From positions 99,731-163,730 of the forward strand of contig CAINED010000024.1 in NCBI GenBank assembly GCA_903847605.1: a stretch of DNA of 64,000 nt, written 5' to 3'. This document shows positions 44,703 through 53,451 of this stretch, piece after piece. The notes under the pieces were generated by a model. That model worked only from the letters and a program-made list of their open reading frames with translations, made no database searches and had not been told where the DNA came from. The translations under genes and the position numbers were made by a program. Position 1 is the first letter of the stretch. Every line of letters starts with the position of its first letter. The stretch comes from an uncultured Hyphomicrobiales bacterium. GTDB taxonomy: Bacteria > Pseudomonadota > Alphaproteobacteria > Rhizobiales > Beijerinckiaceae.

Positions 44703-45665
44703 ATGAAGCGGCTAGGTTTCGCCATTGCGGCGCTGTTGCCGATGGCTTGCGGGAATGCGCAAACCTATCCTGATCGCCCCCTCAAGATGATCGTGCCCCT
44801 GACCGCCGGCAGCGCGGTGGACGCCGCCTCGCGCATCACGGCCGAGGGCATGGCGGAGCATCTGGGACAGCGAATCGTCGTCGAAAACATGCCGGGCGCT
44901 TCGGGGCAGATCGGCATGCGCCTTGCGGCGCGTTCGGCGCCTGACGGCTATACGATCATCGGCGCGAACGACAGCATTCTGGCGATGCTGCCGAACATCA
45001 AGGGCAAGGAAGTCGGCTACGATTCCTTTACCGACTTTACACCTGTCACCCAGATGGTGACGGTCAACTTCGCCTTGATGGCCCATCCCTCCTTCGCGCC
45101 AAACAACATCCGCGAGTTCATCGCGCTGGCGAAGGAGAAACCCAACACAATCAATTTCGGCTCGGGCGGACCCGGCAGCCCGCAGCATGTGGTGATGGAA
45201 ATGCTGATGCAGGCGACGGGCATCAAGCTCAATCATGTGCCCTATCGCGGACTGACGCCTGCCGTGAACGACACGGTGGCCGGCCATGTCAACCTGATGT
45301 TCGCAGGATTGCCGACACCAATCCCCTTCGCGCAGGCCGGCAGGCTCAAGCTACTCGCGACCTCTGCCGCTGAACGGCTCAAGGTGCTGCCGGATCTGCC
45401 CACGATTGCAGAAAGCGGCGTCGCGGGTTTCGAATTCACCACCTGGGGCGCGATTCTCGCACCGGCCGCCACGCCGCCCGACATTATCGCGCGCCTGCAC
45501 AAGGCCGCCGTCGCCGCCTTGCGTTCGCCCGCGATCGAGAACAGGTTGACCGCGAGCGGCTATGAAGTCGTCGCCAATACGCCGGAGCAATTTTCCGCGC
45601 GGCTGAAAACGCATTACGAAAAGATCGGGCGGATCGTGAAGGCCGCGAATATCCGCATCGACTAG
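44703..45665 (+). CDS. Tripartite tricarboxylate transporter binding protein (Bug/TctC family)
   Basis: 320 residues from ATG 44703. Signal LGFAIAALLPMACGNAQ; PLKMIVPLTAGSAVDAASR, VVENMPGASGQIGMRL and VPYRGLTPAVNDTVAGHVN are family loops. It is the third orphan binding protein in the window; no membrane partner is nearby. It lies 18 bases upstream of the LVIVD protein gene, divergent from the LLM gene. Confidence 0.87.
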   Translation: MKRLGFAIAALLPMACGNAQTYPDRPLKMIVPLTAGSAVDAASRITAEGMAEHLGQRIVVENMPGASGQIGMRLAARSAPDGYTIIGANDSILAMLPNIKGKEVGYDSFTDFTPVTQMVTVNFALMAHPSFAPNNIREFIALAKEKPNTINFGSGGPGSPQHVVMEMLMQATGIKLNHVPYRGLTPAVNDTVAGHVNLMFAGLPTPIPFAQAGRLKLLATSAAERLKVLPDLPTIAESGVAGFEFTTWGAILAPAATPPDIIARLHKAAVAALRSPAIENRLTASGYEVVANTPEQFSARLKTHYEKIGRIVKAANIRID

Positions 45666-45683
45666 AGATCACGGGAGAGCGCG

Positions 45684-46826
45684 TTGGCATCGTCGCATAA
45701 CACCAAACTCATCGGCCATATCGACTGCGACGGCGGCGGGCAGGTCTGGATCGAGGACAACACGCTCTACGTCGCGCATATGAAGGCGCCGAGCGGGACG
45801 TCGATCTACGACATTTCAAATCCTGCCTCGCCAAAACTCCTCAGCAAGATCGAACTGCCCGAGGGCTGGCACTCGCACAAAGTGCGCGTGAAGGACGGCA
45901 TCATGATCGTCAACCACGAGGAGAACGGACCGCGCGACGTTCTGCAGGCCGGGCAGAATTTTCAGGGCGGCCTGATGATTTACGACGTGAAAAACCCTGC
46001 AGCGCCCAGGCCCATTACGAAATGGATCACTCACGGCGCGGGCGTGCACCGCTACGATTTCGACGGACGCTACGCTTACGTCTCCGCCACCAAGGAAGGT
46101 TATGTCAGCAATATCGTCGTCATCCTCGACCTCGCCGATCCCGCGAACCCGAAAGAGGTCTCTACCTGGCATATCCCGGGCCAGTGGGCGGCGGGGGGCG
46201 AGGAATATCCCTGGGCGATGTTCACGCGGCCGCGCTGCCACCATCCCCTGCGCGTCGGCGACAGGCTCTATGTGAGCTACTGGCATCACGGCTTCTACAT
46301 TCTCGACATTTCCGACATCACGAAGCCGAGGATGGTGGGACACGACCGGCGCAGCCCGGCCTTCCCCAATCCGACGCATACGTGCCTCGTCATTCCCGGC
46401 ACGCACAAGGGCCGCAAGATCATGGTCGTCGCCGACGAGGACGTCGCCGCGTTGCGCCCGTCCGCGCCGGCCTTCGCGATGGTCTACGACATCACCGACG
46501 AGACGATCCCGACTCCGATCTCGACGATCAACGTGCCCGGCCTCGACAAGGACGGTAGCCAGCAGCCTCCGATGACCGGCTGCCATCAGCCCTCGGAAAT
46601 TTTTTTGGGGACGACGATCCCCTTCGCGTGGTTCGCGCAGGGGCTGCAGATCTTCGACGTGAAGGACCCTTATGCCCCCGAGCGTGTCGGCTGGTACACG
46701 CCCGATCCCGCGCCGGGACAGAACCGCTGCTCTTCGAATGACCTCACGATGGACTCACGCGGGCTGATCTATCTGGTGGATCGCATCCGCGGCGTCGATA
46801 TCATCGAGGCGAAGATGGCGGGATGA
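45684..46826 (+). CDS. LVIVD-repeat beta-propeller protein
   Basis: 380 residues from TTG 45684, 5 bases after GGGAGAG. Repeats of the form LYVAHMKAPSGTSIYDISNP, FQGGLMIYDVKNPAAP, LYVSYWHHGFYILDISD and FAQGLQIFDVKDP are LVIVD propeller blades. No signal peptide. The function of this family is not established. The operon with a Bug protein and an LLM/hydrolase pair suggests a catabolic role. Confidence 0.8.
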   Translation: MASSHNTKLIGHIDCDGGGQVWIEDNTLYVAHMKAPSGTSIYDISNPASPKLLSKIELPEGWHSHKVRVKDGIMIVNHEENGPRDVLQAGQNFQGGLMIYDVKNPAAPRPITKWITHGAGVHRYDFDGRYAYVSATKEGYVSNIVVILDLADPANPKEVSTWHIPGQWAAGGEEYPWAMFTRPRCHHPLRVGDRLYVSYWHHGFYILDISDITKPRMVGHDRRSPAFPNPTHTCLVIPGTHKGRKIMVVADEDVAALRPSAPAFAMVYDITDETIPTPISTINVPGLDKDGSQQPPMTGCHQPSEIFLGTTIPFAWFAQGLQIFDVKDPYAPERVGWYTPDPAPGQNRCSSNDLTMDSRGLIYLVDRIRGVDIIEAKMAG

Positions 46827-46849
46827 ACTTTCATCCCCATCTATAGCCA

Positions 46850-47161
46850 ATGCTCCGCACGCTCCTCTTCATTTTCATTCTCTTTGCGATCACGGCGCTG
46901 ATCCTGTACGCGACAGATCGCGTGCAGCGTTACGGCCCGGCGATCCTGACAGCGTCTTTGGGCGCCATCACCTGCGTGGTCGCGGTTCCCTTCTCGCTGA
47001 TCCTGCTGCTGATGTACCTCACGGGATCTCCCGGCGAAGCCGCCTATGCCGTGCGCGAACTGCGCTGGCTCGCGCCGACGGGCGTCGTCGGGATCGTGCT
47101 TCTGGCCGTTTCGCTGGTCATTCTCTTCCGGCGGGAACCGCCGGCGAGCGACCAGTCCTGA
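46850..47161 (+). CDS. Small membrane protein with three predicted helices
   Basis: 103 residues with hydrophobic spans LLFIFILFAITALILY, ILTASLGAITCVVAVPFSLILL and TGVVGIVLLAVSLVILF. No recognised family. It starts 23 bases after the LVIVD gene and may be its operon partner. Confidence 0.6.
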   Translation: MLRTLLFIFILFAITALILYATDRVQRYGPAILTASLGAITCVVAVPFSLILLLMYLTGSPGEAAYAVRELRWLAPTGVVGIVLLAVSLVILFRREPPASDQS

Positions 47162-47216
47162 CGATCGGCGCCCAATGGGTTGAAAAGCCCGGCACAGGGT
47201 TTAGATCGCTGCGATC

Positions 47217-48671
47217 ATGGTTGCTTCAGCTCCCGTTCTCCTCTGGTTTCGCGACGACCTGCGCCTTGCCGACCAACCTGCCGTTCATGCGGCGGCAAAA
47301 ACGGGGGCGCCTGTACTCGCGTTCTACATCCTTGAGGAAGGCGGCGGCCTGCGTCCGTTCGGCGGGGCGTCCCGATGGTGGCTGCACCATTCGCTGGAAG
47401 CTCTTGCTCGCGACATTGAAGGCATCGGCGGCGAACTCCTCTTCCTGCGTGGGGATGCGCGCGAACTCGTGCCAGCTCTCGCGAGAACGTCGGGCGCGTC
47501 GCATGCCTTCTGGACACGCCGTTACGGCGCAAGGAAAATCGAAAACGACACGCAGACCAAAACCACGCTGAAAGAGTTCGGCGTCGCCGCCGAAAGCTAT
47601 AACGGCCAGCTTCTGTTCGAACCTTGGACCATCAACAATAAGGCCGGCCATCCCTTCCGCGTCTTCACACCCTTCTGGCGCACCGTGCGCGAAGGCTACG
47701 CGCCACCGGCTCTGCTCCCGCGTCCGAAAAAGCTGATCGGGAGTTCATGGCCTGCCAAAGCGCCCAAACCGGTCACTCTCCCATCGCTCAAACTTCTGCC
47801 CAGGAAGCCCGACTGGGCCGGCGGATTGCGCGCTGCATGGACACCCGGCGAAGCAGGCGCAAAGAAGCGGCTGACGCATTTCATCGATGGCCCTCTCGAT
47901 GGCTATGCCGAGGGACGCGATTTTGCAGACCGCCAGTCGACCTCCCTACTCTCGCCGCATCTGCGCTTTGGCGAGATATCGCCGCGCCAGATCTGGCACG
48001 CCGTCACGCACGCCGTGGAAGCGGGCAAAGCTACCGCGCGCAATGTCGACAAGTTTCTGTCGGAGATCGGATGGCGCGAATTTTCCTATCACCTGCTCTT
48101 CCACAATCCCGATCTCGCAACGAAAAATTTCAACGCGCGCTTCGACGATTTCCCCTGGGGCAAGGCGAATGCCGCCCATTTGCGCGCATGGCAGAAGGGC
48201 CAGACCGGCTACCCCATTGTCGATGCCGGCATGCGCGAACTCTGGCAAACCGGATACATGCATAATCGCGTGCGCATGATCGCGGCGTCCTTTCTCATCA
48301 AGCATCTGATGATCGACTGGCGCACCGGCGAAGAATGGTTCTGGGATACGCTCTGCGACGCCGATCCCGCCAACAATGCTGCAAGCTGGCAATGGGTAGC
48401 AGGCTCGGGCGCGGACGCTGCGCCCTACTTCCGCATCTTCAATCCGATCATTCAGGGTGAGAAGTTTGATCCCAACGGCGACTACGTGCGGAAATATGTG
48501 CCGGAGTTATCGAAGCTCGATGCGAAGGTGATCTACAAACCGTGGACCGCAACGCCCGAACAATTGCAGGCTGCAGGAGTGACGCTGGGCAGGACTTATC
48601 CGGAGCCGATCGTTGAACATAACGCGGCGCGCGAACGCGCTCTAGCTGCGTTTGCGAAGTTAAAGGAATAG
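47217..48671 (+). CDS. phrB: Deoxyribodipyrimidine photo-lyase (class I)
   Basis: 484 residues. The antenna domain begins VLLWFRDDLRLADQPAVHAA. The FAD-binding domain is clear: FLSEIGWREFSYHLLFHNP, HLRAWQKGQTGYPIVDAGMR and ADPANNAASWQWVAGSGADA (Trp residues for substrate and electron transfer). It repairs UV-induced cyclobutane pyrimidine dimers with blue light. No signal for a cryptochrome-type tail. The 3' end abuts the convergent SDR gene with no spacer. Confidence 0.92.
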   Translation: MVASAPVLLWFRDDLRLADQPAVHAAAKTGAPVLAFYILEEGGGLRPFGGASRWWLHHSLEALARDIEGIGGELLFLRGDARELVPALARTSGASHAFWTRRYGARKIENDTQTKTTLKEFGVAAESYNGQLLFEPWTINNKAGHPFRVFTPFWRTVREGYAPPALLPRPKKLIGSSWPAKAPKPVTLPSLKLLPRKPDWAGGLRAAWTPGEAGAKKRLTHFIDGPLDGYAEGRDFADRQSTSLLSPHLRFGEISPRQIWHAVTHAVEAGKATARNVDKFLSEIGWREFSYHLLFHNPDLATKNFNARFDDFPWGKANAAHLRAWQKGQTGYPIVDAGMRELWQTGYMHNRVRMIAASFLIKHLMIDWRTGEEWFWDTLCDADPANNAASWQWVAGSGADAAPYFRIFNPIIQGEKFDPNGDYVRKYVPELSKLDAKVIYKPWTATPEQLQAAGVTLGRTYPEPIVEHNAARERALAAFAKLKE

Positions 48672-49460
48672 CTATTTCGCCTTCGGCTTCCGCATCCCGG
48701 CTCTGCGCATGATTGCGAGATACGCAGATCGCGGCAGCATGTTCAGCGCCTTCAGCAAGAATTCCATCCGCTTGGGAAAGGCGATCTCAAAACCCTTGCG
48801 CTCGAAGCCGTTGCAGATGCGCTGCACGGCGTCGTCGAGTTCGAGCAGGAAGGGCATCGCGTAATCGTTGGCGTCAGTGAGTGGCGTTTTGACATAGCCG
48901 GGACATACGGCCTGCACAGTAATGCCCTGCAAGCCGAGATCGACATGCAGAGCCTCGCACATCGCGATCAGCGCCGACTTCGCGGCGCAATAGGCGGCGG
49001 CGCCGGGCAGGCCGCCATACCCCGCAACTGAGGCACAGACGGCAATCTGGCCGCGTCCACGCGCCTGCATCGCGCGCGCCACTGGAGCGAAGGCGTTCGT
49101 GACGCCATAGAGATTGAGATCGAGCGTGCGGTAAAAATTCTGGCCCATGAAATCGCCGGGCGGATCGCGAAAGTTTCCGCCGGCATTGAGGAAAGCAAGT
49201 GCAATCGCGCCATGTTGCGCTTCAATGTCTTCGACAATGCCTGCCATCGCCGCACGATCCGTCACATCGCCCGCGTGAACGAATGCGCGACGGCCTATAG
49301 CCTCAGTGTCCCGCGCAAGCGACTGCAATGCGCCTTCGCGCCGGGCGGTGAGCGCCACATCGTAACCGCGCTTCGCCAGTTCAAGCGCCACGCCGCGTCC
49401 GATGCCCGAGCTTGCCCCGGTGATCCATGCAATGCCGTCAGCAGTTCTCGCGCGATACAT
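48672..49460 (-). CDS. Short-chain dehydrogenase/reductase
   Basis: 262 residues from ATG 49460, 7 bases after AGGAG. IAWITGASSGIGRGVALELA is the Rossmann motif TGxxxGIG, FLNAGGNF stands for NNAG, and AYCAAKSAL is the YxxxK catalytic motif with a nearby Ser (ASVAG). Substrate unknown. Classic SDR size. Confidence 0.88.
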   Translation of the reverse strand: MYRARTADGIAWITGASSGIGRGVALELAKRGYDVALTARREGALQSLARDTEAIGRRAFVHAGDVTDRAAMAGIVEDIEAQHGAIALAFLNAGGNFRDPPGDFMGQNFYRTLDLNLYGVTNAFAPVARAMQARGRGQIAVCASVAGYGGLPGAAAYCAAKSALIAMCEALHVDLGLQGITVQAVCPGYVKTPLTDANDYAMPFLLELDDAVQRICNGFERKGFEIAFPKRMEFLLKALNMLPRSAYLAIMRRAGMRKPKAK

Positions 49461-49617
49461 TTTTCTCCTGTCTGCTTCTCTTGAGACGGGCACAGATTAT
49501 TCCCCGCCATCTCGATTCAGCCAAGCTCGCAGCAGGTTTGCGATTGGGTTGGATCAATGCAGAGGCGCAGATTGTGTTTCATTGATTACCTACTGGGGTG
49601 CTCCAACGGAGGCGACA

Positions 49618-50127
49618 ATGAAACTTGTTTCTTACAAATCGGCGGTCATGGCGGCCGGTCTCGCCGCCGCCATACTTGCGACTCCAACCTTGGCGCAGCC
49701 GGGACCCGGCGGCGGTCCGGGCATGGGACGCGGCTGGTTCGGCGGCGGTCCCGGCATGATGATGGGCCCATGGCAGATGGGCACGCCGATGATGCGCGCG
49801 ATGTGCAGCCCGCGTGGGGTCGGATTTGCCGAATGGCGCATCGAGCGCATCGAACGGCTGGTTCGCCCGACCGAAGCGCAAAAGCCCCGGCTCGACGATC
49901 TCAGAAAGGCGTCCGAAAAGGCCGCCGAAACCATGGCCGCCGCTTGCCCGGCTGAGCCGCCCGCGAATCCGCAGGCTCGTCTCGAATTCATGGAAAAGCG
50001 GACGGAAGCCATGCTTCAGGCCATCAAGACTATGCGCCCGGCCTTCGACGCATTCTATGCCAGCCTGACGGATGAGCAGAAGGCGCGGATGGCTGGGCAA
50101 GGTCCGCGCGGCGGCCGCTGGCGCTGA
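49618..50127 (+). CDS. Spy/CpxP-like LTxxQ-motif periplasmic protein
   Basis: 169 residues from ATG 49618, behind GGAGGCGAC. Signal VMAAGLAAAILATPTLAQ; a Gly/Met-rich stretch (GPGMGRGWFGGGPG) then two LTxxQ-type motifs (PTEAQKPRLDDLR and SLTDEQKARM) in long helices. Spy-like proteins act as ATP-independent periplasmic chaperones or metal-stress proteins. The Met/Gly segment suggests possible copper contact (inference). Confidence 0.75.
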   Translation: MKLVSYKSAVMAAGLAAAILATPTLAQPGPGGGPGMGRGWFGGGPGMMMGPWQMGTPMMRAMCSPRGVGFAEWRIERIERLVRPTEAQKPRLDDLRKASEKAAETMAAACPAEPPANPQARLEFMEKRTEAMLQAIKTMRPAFDAFYASLTDEQKARMAGQGPRGGRWR

Positions 50128-50209
50128 TAACGCCGGCCGGCAACACCTGCCTATCTTGCGTCCCCCTGCCCCAATGCTTATCAGGCAACAGGGGCAGGAA
50201 CGCGAAATC

Positions 50210-51241
50210 ATGCAGTTTCAGAACGACGTCATCGGGGCCATCGGCAACACGCCGCTCATCAAGCTTCAGCGGGCATCTCAGGAGACCGGCTGCACCATTC
50301 TTGGCAAGGCCGAATTCATGAACCCCGGCGGGTCCGTGAAGGATCGGGCCGGCCTCGCCATCATCAGGGACGCCGTCGCCAAGGGGCAGTTGAAACCGGG
50401 CGGCATGATCGTCGAGGGAACGGCCGGGAATACCGGCATCGGCATTGCGCTCGTCGCCAACACCATGGGCTTTCGCACTGTTATCGTCATCCCGGAAACG
50501 CAGAGCCAGGAAAAGAAGGACATGCTGCGCCTGCAAGGCGCGGAACTCATCGAAGTGCCTGCCGTCCCCTATTCCAACCCGAACAACTACGTGAAGGTTT
50601 CCGGCCGCCTCGCCGAGCGCCTCGCCAAAGAGCATCCGCAGGGCGCCATCTGGGCGAACCAGTTCGACAATGTCGCGAACCGGCAGGGCCATTTCGAAAC
50701 CACCGGCCCGGAAATCTGGGAGCAGACAGGCGGCAAGGTCGACGCCTTCACCTGCGCGGTCGGAACCGGCGGCACGCTCGCCGGCGTCGGCATGGCGCTG
50801 AAGGCCAAAAATCCGGGCGTGAAGATCGCGCTGGTGGACCCGATGGGCGCAGCGCTGTTCAGCTACTATACGTCGGGCGAATTAAAGTCGTCAGGAACCT
50901 CGATCACCGAGGGCATCGGACAGGGCCGGATCACAGCAAATCTCGAAAATGCGCCTGTCGATATCGCCTATCAGATCACCGACGAAGAGGCGCTGCCGAT
51001 CCTGTTCGATCTCGCAGAACAGGAGGGGCTGCTTCTCGGCGGCTCCTCCGCGATCAACATTGCCGGAGCCATGCGGCTTGCAAAGGATCTCGGCCCCGGC
51101 AAGACCATCGTGACCATCCTCTGCGATGGCGGCGCGCGCTACGCATCGAAACTCTACAACCCCGATTTCCTGCGCTCGAAGAACCTGCCTTTTCCGGGAT
51201 GGATGGACAGGAAGAGCAGCATCGACACGGGGCTGTTGTAA
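50210..51241 (+). CDS. cysK: Cysteine synthase A-type PLP enzyme
   Basis: 343 residues from ATG 50210. GAIGNTPLIKLQ begins the protein; FMNPGGSVKDRAGLAII holds the PLP Lys, GTAGNTGIGIALVAN the substrate loop and VGTGGTLAGVG the phosphate-binding loop. It makes cysteine from O-acetylserine and sulfide in the cytoplasm. The length exceeds that of short CysK and is closer to CysK-like proteins with an extended C-terminus. It follows the Spy-like gene by about 80 bases. Confidence 0.87.
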   Translation: MQFQNDVIGAIGNTPLIKLQRASQETGCTILGKAEFMNPGGSVKDRAGLAIIRDAVAKGQLKPGGMIVEGTAGNTGIGIALVANTMGFRTVIVIPETQSQEKKDMLRLQGAELIEVPAVPYSNPNNYVKVSGRLAERLAKEHPQGAIWANQFDNVANRQGHFETTGPEIWEQTGGKVDAFTCAVGTGGTLAGVGMALKAKNPGVKIALVDPMGAALFSYYTSGELKSSGTSITEGIGQGRITANLENAPVDIAYQITDEEALPILFDLAEQEGLLLGGSSAINIAGAMRLAKDLGPGKTIVTILCDGGARYASKLYNPDFLRSKNLPFPGWMDRKSSIDTGLL

Positions 51242-51265
51242 CTTATTTTGAGATGCACAGGCCGC

Positions 51266-51307
51266 GTGCGCCCGCGCACATCGGCCAGAAATGTTCTCGC
51301 CTATTCT
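51266..51307 (+). promoter_or_regulatory. Class II-type promoter E: dyad plus -10 hexamer
   Basis: GTGCG-CCCG-CGCAC (51266-51279), then ATC, 19 bases and the hexamer TATTCT (51302-51307). With +1 near 51314, the dyad centre falls at -41.5. The bases after the hexamer (CTCCAAACATCG) resemble those of promoters B and C. It lies 47 bases (from +1) before the gene at 51361. Confidence 0.7.
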
Positions 51308-51360
51308 CCAAACATCGGCAGACGGCAAAGACGCCGCTGACCACCAGAGGAGAGAGAACG

Positions 51361-51651
51361 ATGAGCACCTTCAAGAAGATCGCGACCGGAACCCTTGCCG
51401 CCTTGACGCTGGGCGTGACCCTCGCCGCCTCGTCCGCTCCGGCGGAAGCCCGCTGGGGTCGCAACGCAGCCTTCTTCGGCGGCCTCGCCGTCGGCGCTCT
51501 GGCGGTTGGCGCAGCCTCGCATGCCTACGCGGCTCCGTCGTACGGCGGCGGCTACTACGTCTCCGGCGGTTCGTGCTGGCTCGAGAAGCGCGCGGTCTAT
51601 AACGCCTACGGCGATTTCGCCGGCTACCGCCGCATCCGCGTCTGCAACTGA
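51361..51651 (+). CDS. Small exported Gly/Tyr-rich protein
   Basis: 96 residues; GAGGAGAGAG precedes ATG 51361. Signal IATGTLAALTLGVTLAASSAPAEA-type with Ala cleavage site; then AFFGGLAVGALAVGAA and a Gly/Tyr-rich SYGGGYYVSGGSC with two Cys. Similar small exported proteins are widespread in Hyphomicrobiales with no known function. It is driven by promoter E of the repeated dyad type, so it is the only non-microprotein member of that set. Confidence 0.7.
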   Translation: MSTFKKIATGTLAALTLGVTLAASSAPAEARWGRNAAFFGGLAVGALAVGAASHAYAAPSYGGGYYVSGGSCWLEKRAVYNAYGDFAGYRRIRVCN

Positions 51652-51731
51652 TTGCGGGTCTGCAACTGATCGAAGTTTAGATCGACGCTGCCGCGGGCGA
51701 GCTCTCTCTCCCGCCCGAAGCGACCGTCGTG

Positions 51732-51761
51732 AAGCCCTTCAGGCGCAGGCCTGGAGGGCTT
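51732..51761. terminator. Hairpin after the small exported-protein gene
   Basis: AAGCCCTTCAGGC (51732-51744), loop GCAG, GCCTGGAGGGCTT (51749-51761): a 13-bp stem with one T-G pair. No clean T-run follows on either strand, but it lies between the gene ending 51651 and the minus-strand small ORF, so a bidirectional terminator is likely. Confidence 0.6.
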
Positions 51762-51773
51762 TCACGTTTCGAT

Positions 51774-51875
51774 TCATCCAAAACGCAGGAATGTCGTCAC
51801 GCACGCCGCAATGAGCAGCATGGTGAAAAACGCCGGCACGGCGACAGCCTGGCGCACGGCAACGGAACGACGCAT
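51774..51875 (-). CDS. Possible 33-residue membrane microprotein
   Basis: ATG 51875 to TGA 51774 encodes MRRSVAVRQAVAVPAFF followed by TMLLIAACVTTF and a short RFG end, a single hydrophobic helix with positive ends. GGGAG lies 8 bases upstream of the ATG. It is not homologous to the four-copy microprotein family nearby but has the same size and layout. It lies in the 345-base gap 51652-51996, in which I see nothing else beyond the hairpin at 51732. Confidence 0.35.
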   Translation of the reverse strand: MRRSVAVRQAVAVPAFFTMLLIAACVTTFLRFG

Positions 51876-51996
51876 AAAAGAACTCCCGAAAAACCACTGT
51901 TTGCCTTCGATGCGTCACACCCTAGCAGCAGCGTCCTAAGTGGGCGTGCAGCATTCGATGCAAATGCGGGCGCGCGCGGTAACCTTTCCTTAAATC

Positions 51997-53199
51997 TCAA
52001 ACTGCGTCCGGCAGCTTGATCGGGTGATAGAGCCAGTCGAAACAGCGATAGATGTCTTCGCGGGTTCGCGCCCTGTAGGCCTCGTTGCGGACCTGCGCCT
52101 CGACGCCCTCCGTGTGATAGAAGATGTTCCACATATAGCGGCTCTCGAGTTGCACACGCGCCGTGCGCAGAAGCCGTTCCTTTTCGAACCGCGCAAAGGC
52201 CGATGAATGGTCTTTGCCGTGCAGCGCCAGCAGTTCGCCCAGCACCACGGCGTCCTCGATCGCCATGCAGGCGCCCTGCGCGAGGGATTGCAGGGTCGCA
52301 TGGGCTGCGTCGCCCAGCAGCACCGCCCTGCCTTTCGACCAGCCACGGCGCGGCGACCGGTCGGCAATCGGCCAGCGCCGTTCGAGATCCATCATCGCAA
52401 TCATTTCGCGCATGGCCGGGTGGGCGTCGCGATAGGTATGTTGCAATTCCGCCCGATAGCTTTCCGCATCGCCCTTTTGCGAAAAAGTATCCGTGCGGAA
52501 GACAGCCACAATGTTGAATATGCCCGCGTCACGCAGCGGATAGTTGACGATATGGAACCCCGGCCCGGCCCAAAGGACGACGTCCCGCAGGGGTATGCCC
52601 GCGGGCGCCTTCTCGATCGGCACGATCACGCGATGGGCGACATAGCCGATGGGTTCTGGCTCGCCGTCGTCCATGATCTGCGCCCGCACGCGCGAGCGGA
52701 TGCCATCCGCGCCGATCAGCAGATCGCCCTCGACCGTTCGCCCGTCCGCCAGCGCCACGCAAATCCTGTCGGCGTAATCGTTGAAGCCGGTCACCTGCGC
52801 ATTCTCGTCGAGATGGACATTCGGCAGCGCGCGGCAGCCCTCGGTCAGGCAATTGTGCAGGTCGACCCGGTGGATCACGATATAGGGGTTGCCGTAGCGC
52901 GCGAGGAATTCAGGCCCCGTCTCGACCGCCGAAACGGGCTTGCCGTCCATCGCATCGAACATCCAGACGTTTTCCGGCAGAATGCTTTTCTCAAGCACCG
53001 CATCTCGCAATCCGAGCCGGTCGAACATAGGGAAGACGTTGGGGCCAAGCTGGATACCGTAGCCGATAGCGCCGAACTGCGGCGCCTGTTCGAGCACGCG
53101 GACTTCCGCGCCCTTCTTGCCCAGCGCGATCGCGGCTGCAAGGCCTCCAACCCCGCCGCCGGCGATTATGATGGTTTTTCCCTCGAGTGAGCCCGCCAC
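51997..53199 (-). CDS. FAD-dependent monooxygenase, 3-hydroxybenzoate 6-hydroxylase-like
   Basis: 400 residues. TIIIAGGGVGGLAAAIALGK is the FAD-binding GxGxxG, DLLIGADGIRSRVR the DG motif and AVLLGDAAHATLQSLAQGACMAIEDA the GD motif (split here over two short blocks). The blocks MFDRLGLRDAVLEKSILPE and FHIVNYPLRD fit 3-hydroxybenzoate 6-hydroxylase, which makes gentisate; salicylate hydroxylase is the alternative. The gentisate dioxygenase lies at 20359-21426. The microprotein gene A lies 74 bases upstream on the same strand. Confidence 0.8.
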   Translation of the reverse strand: MAGSLEGKTIIIAGGGVGGLAAAIALGKKGAEVRVLEQAPQFGAIGYGIQLGPNVFPMFDRLGLRDAVLEKSILPENVWMFDAMDGKPVSAVETGPEFLARYGNPYIVIHRVDLHNCLTEGCRALPNVHLDENAQVTGFNDYADRICVALADGRTVEGDLLIGADGIRSRVRAQIMDDGEPEPIGYVAHRVIVPIEKAPAGIPLRDVVLWAGPGFHIVNYPLRDAGIFNIVAVFRTDTFSQKGDAESYRAELQHTYRDAHPAMREMIAMMDLERRWPIADRSPRRGWSKGRAVLLGDAAHATLQSLAQGACMAIEDAVVLGELLALHGKDHSSAFARFEKERLLRTARVQLESRYMWNIFYHTEGVEAQVRNEAYRARTREDIYRCFDWLYHPIKLPDAV

Positions 53200-53273
53200 G
53201 TTCCGCCCCCGATCGACAATTGATTAGGGACTTTATGATCTTGGGTTCCGGATTTGTGAAGCGCTCTGATGTC

Positions 53274-53372
53274 TCAGGCGAAGCGGATCATGATCCAGGC
53301 GAAGGCCGCGACCCAGATGCCGAAGGTGATGGCGGGGGCTGCAATGTTGGGGCGGCGGGCGGCGGCGGTCAT
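53274..53372 (-). CDS. Membrane microprotein, copy A (32 residues)
   Basis: ATG 53372 to TGA 53274. The protein starts MTAAARRPN, has one hydrophobic helix and ends WIMIRFA. GAGGAGAGAG ends 1 base before AC-ATG, a strong ribosome-binding site inside a 15-base predicted leader. Four copies (A-D) share almost the same protein while their codons vary (CCC/CCG, ATT/ATC, GTC/GTT, GCC/GCT/GCG), which indicates selection on the protein. Predicted topology: one inner-membrane span. Function unknown. Next gene on the strand: 3-hydroxybenzoate 6-hydroxylase-like. Confidence 0.7.
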   Translation of the reverse strand: MTAAARRPNIAAPAITFGIWVAAFAWIMIRFA

Positions 53373-53393
53373 GTCTCTCTCCTCGTGTAAGAG

Positions 53394-53435
53394 AGAATGC
53401 CCCGTCCCGGCTTTTGCGGATGTGCGCCGGCGCAC
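53394..53435 (-). promoter_or_regulatory. Class II-type promoter A: dyad plus -10 hexamer
   Basis: Read on the minus strand: GTGCG-CCGG-CGCAC (53435-53422), ATC, 19 bases, CATTCT (53399-53394). The predicted +1 is near 53387, giving a leader of 15 bases to the microprotein ATG. The dyad centre is at -41.5. Confidence 0.7.
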
Positions 53436-53451
53436 GCGCTAGGGGCCCCGG

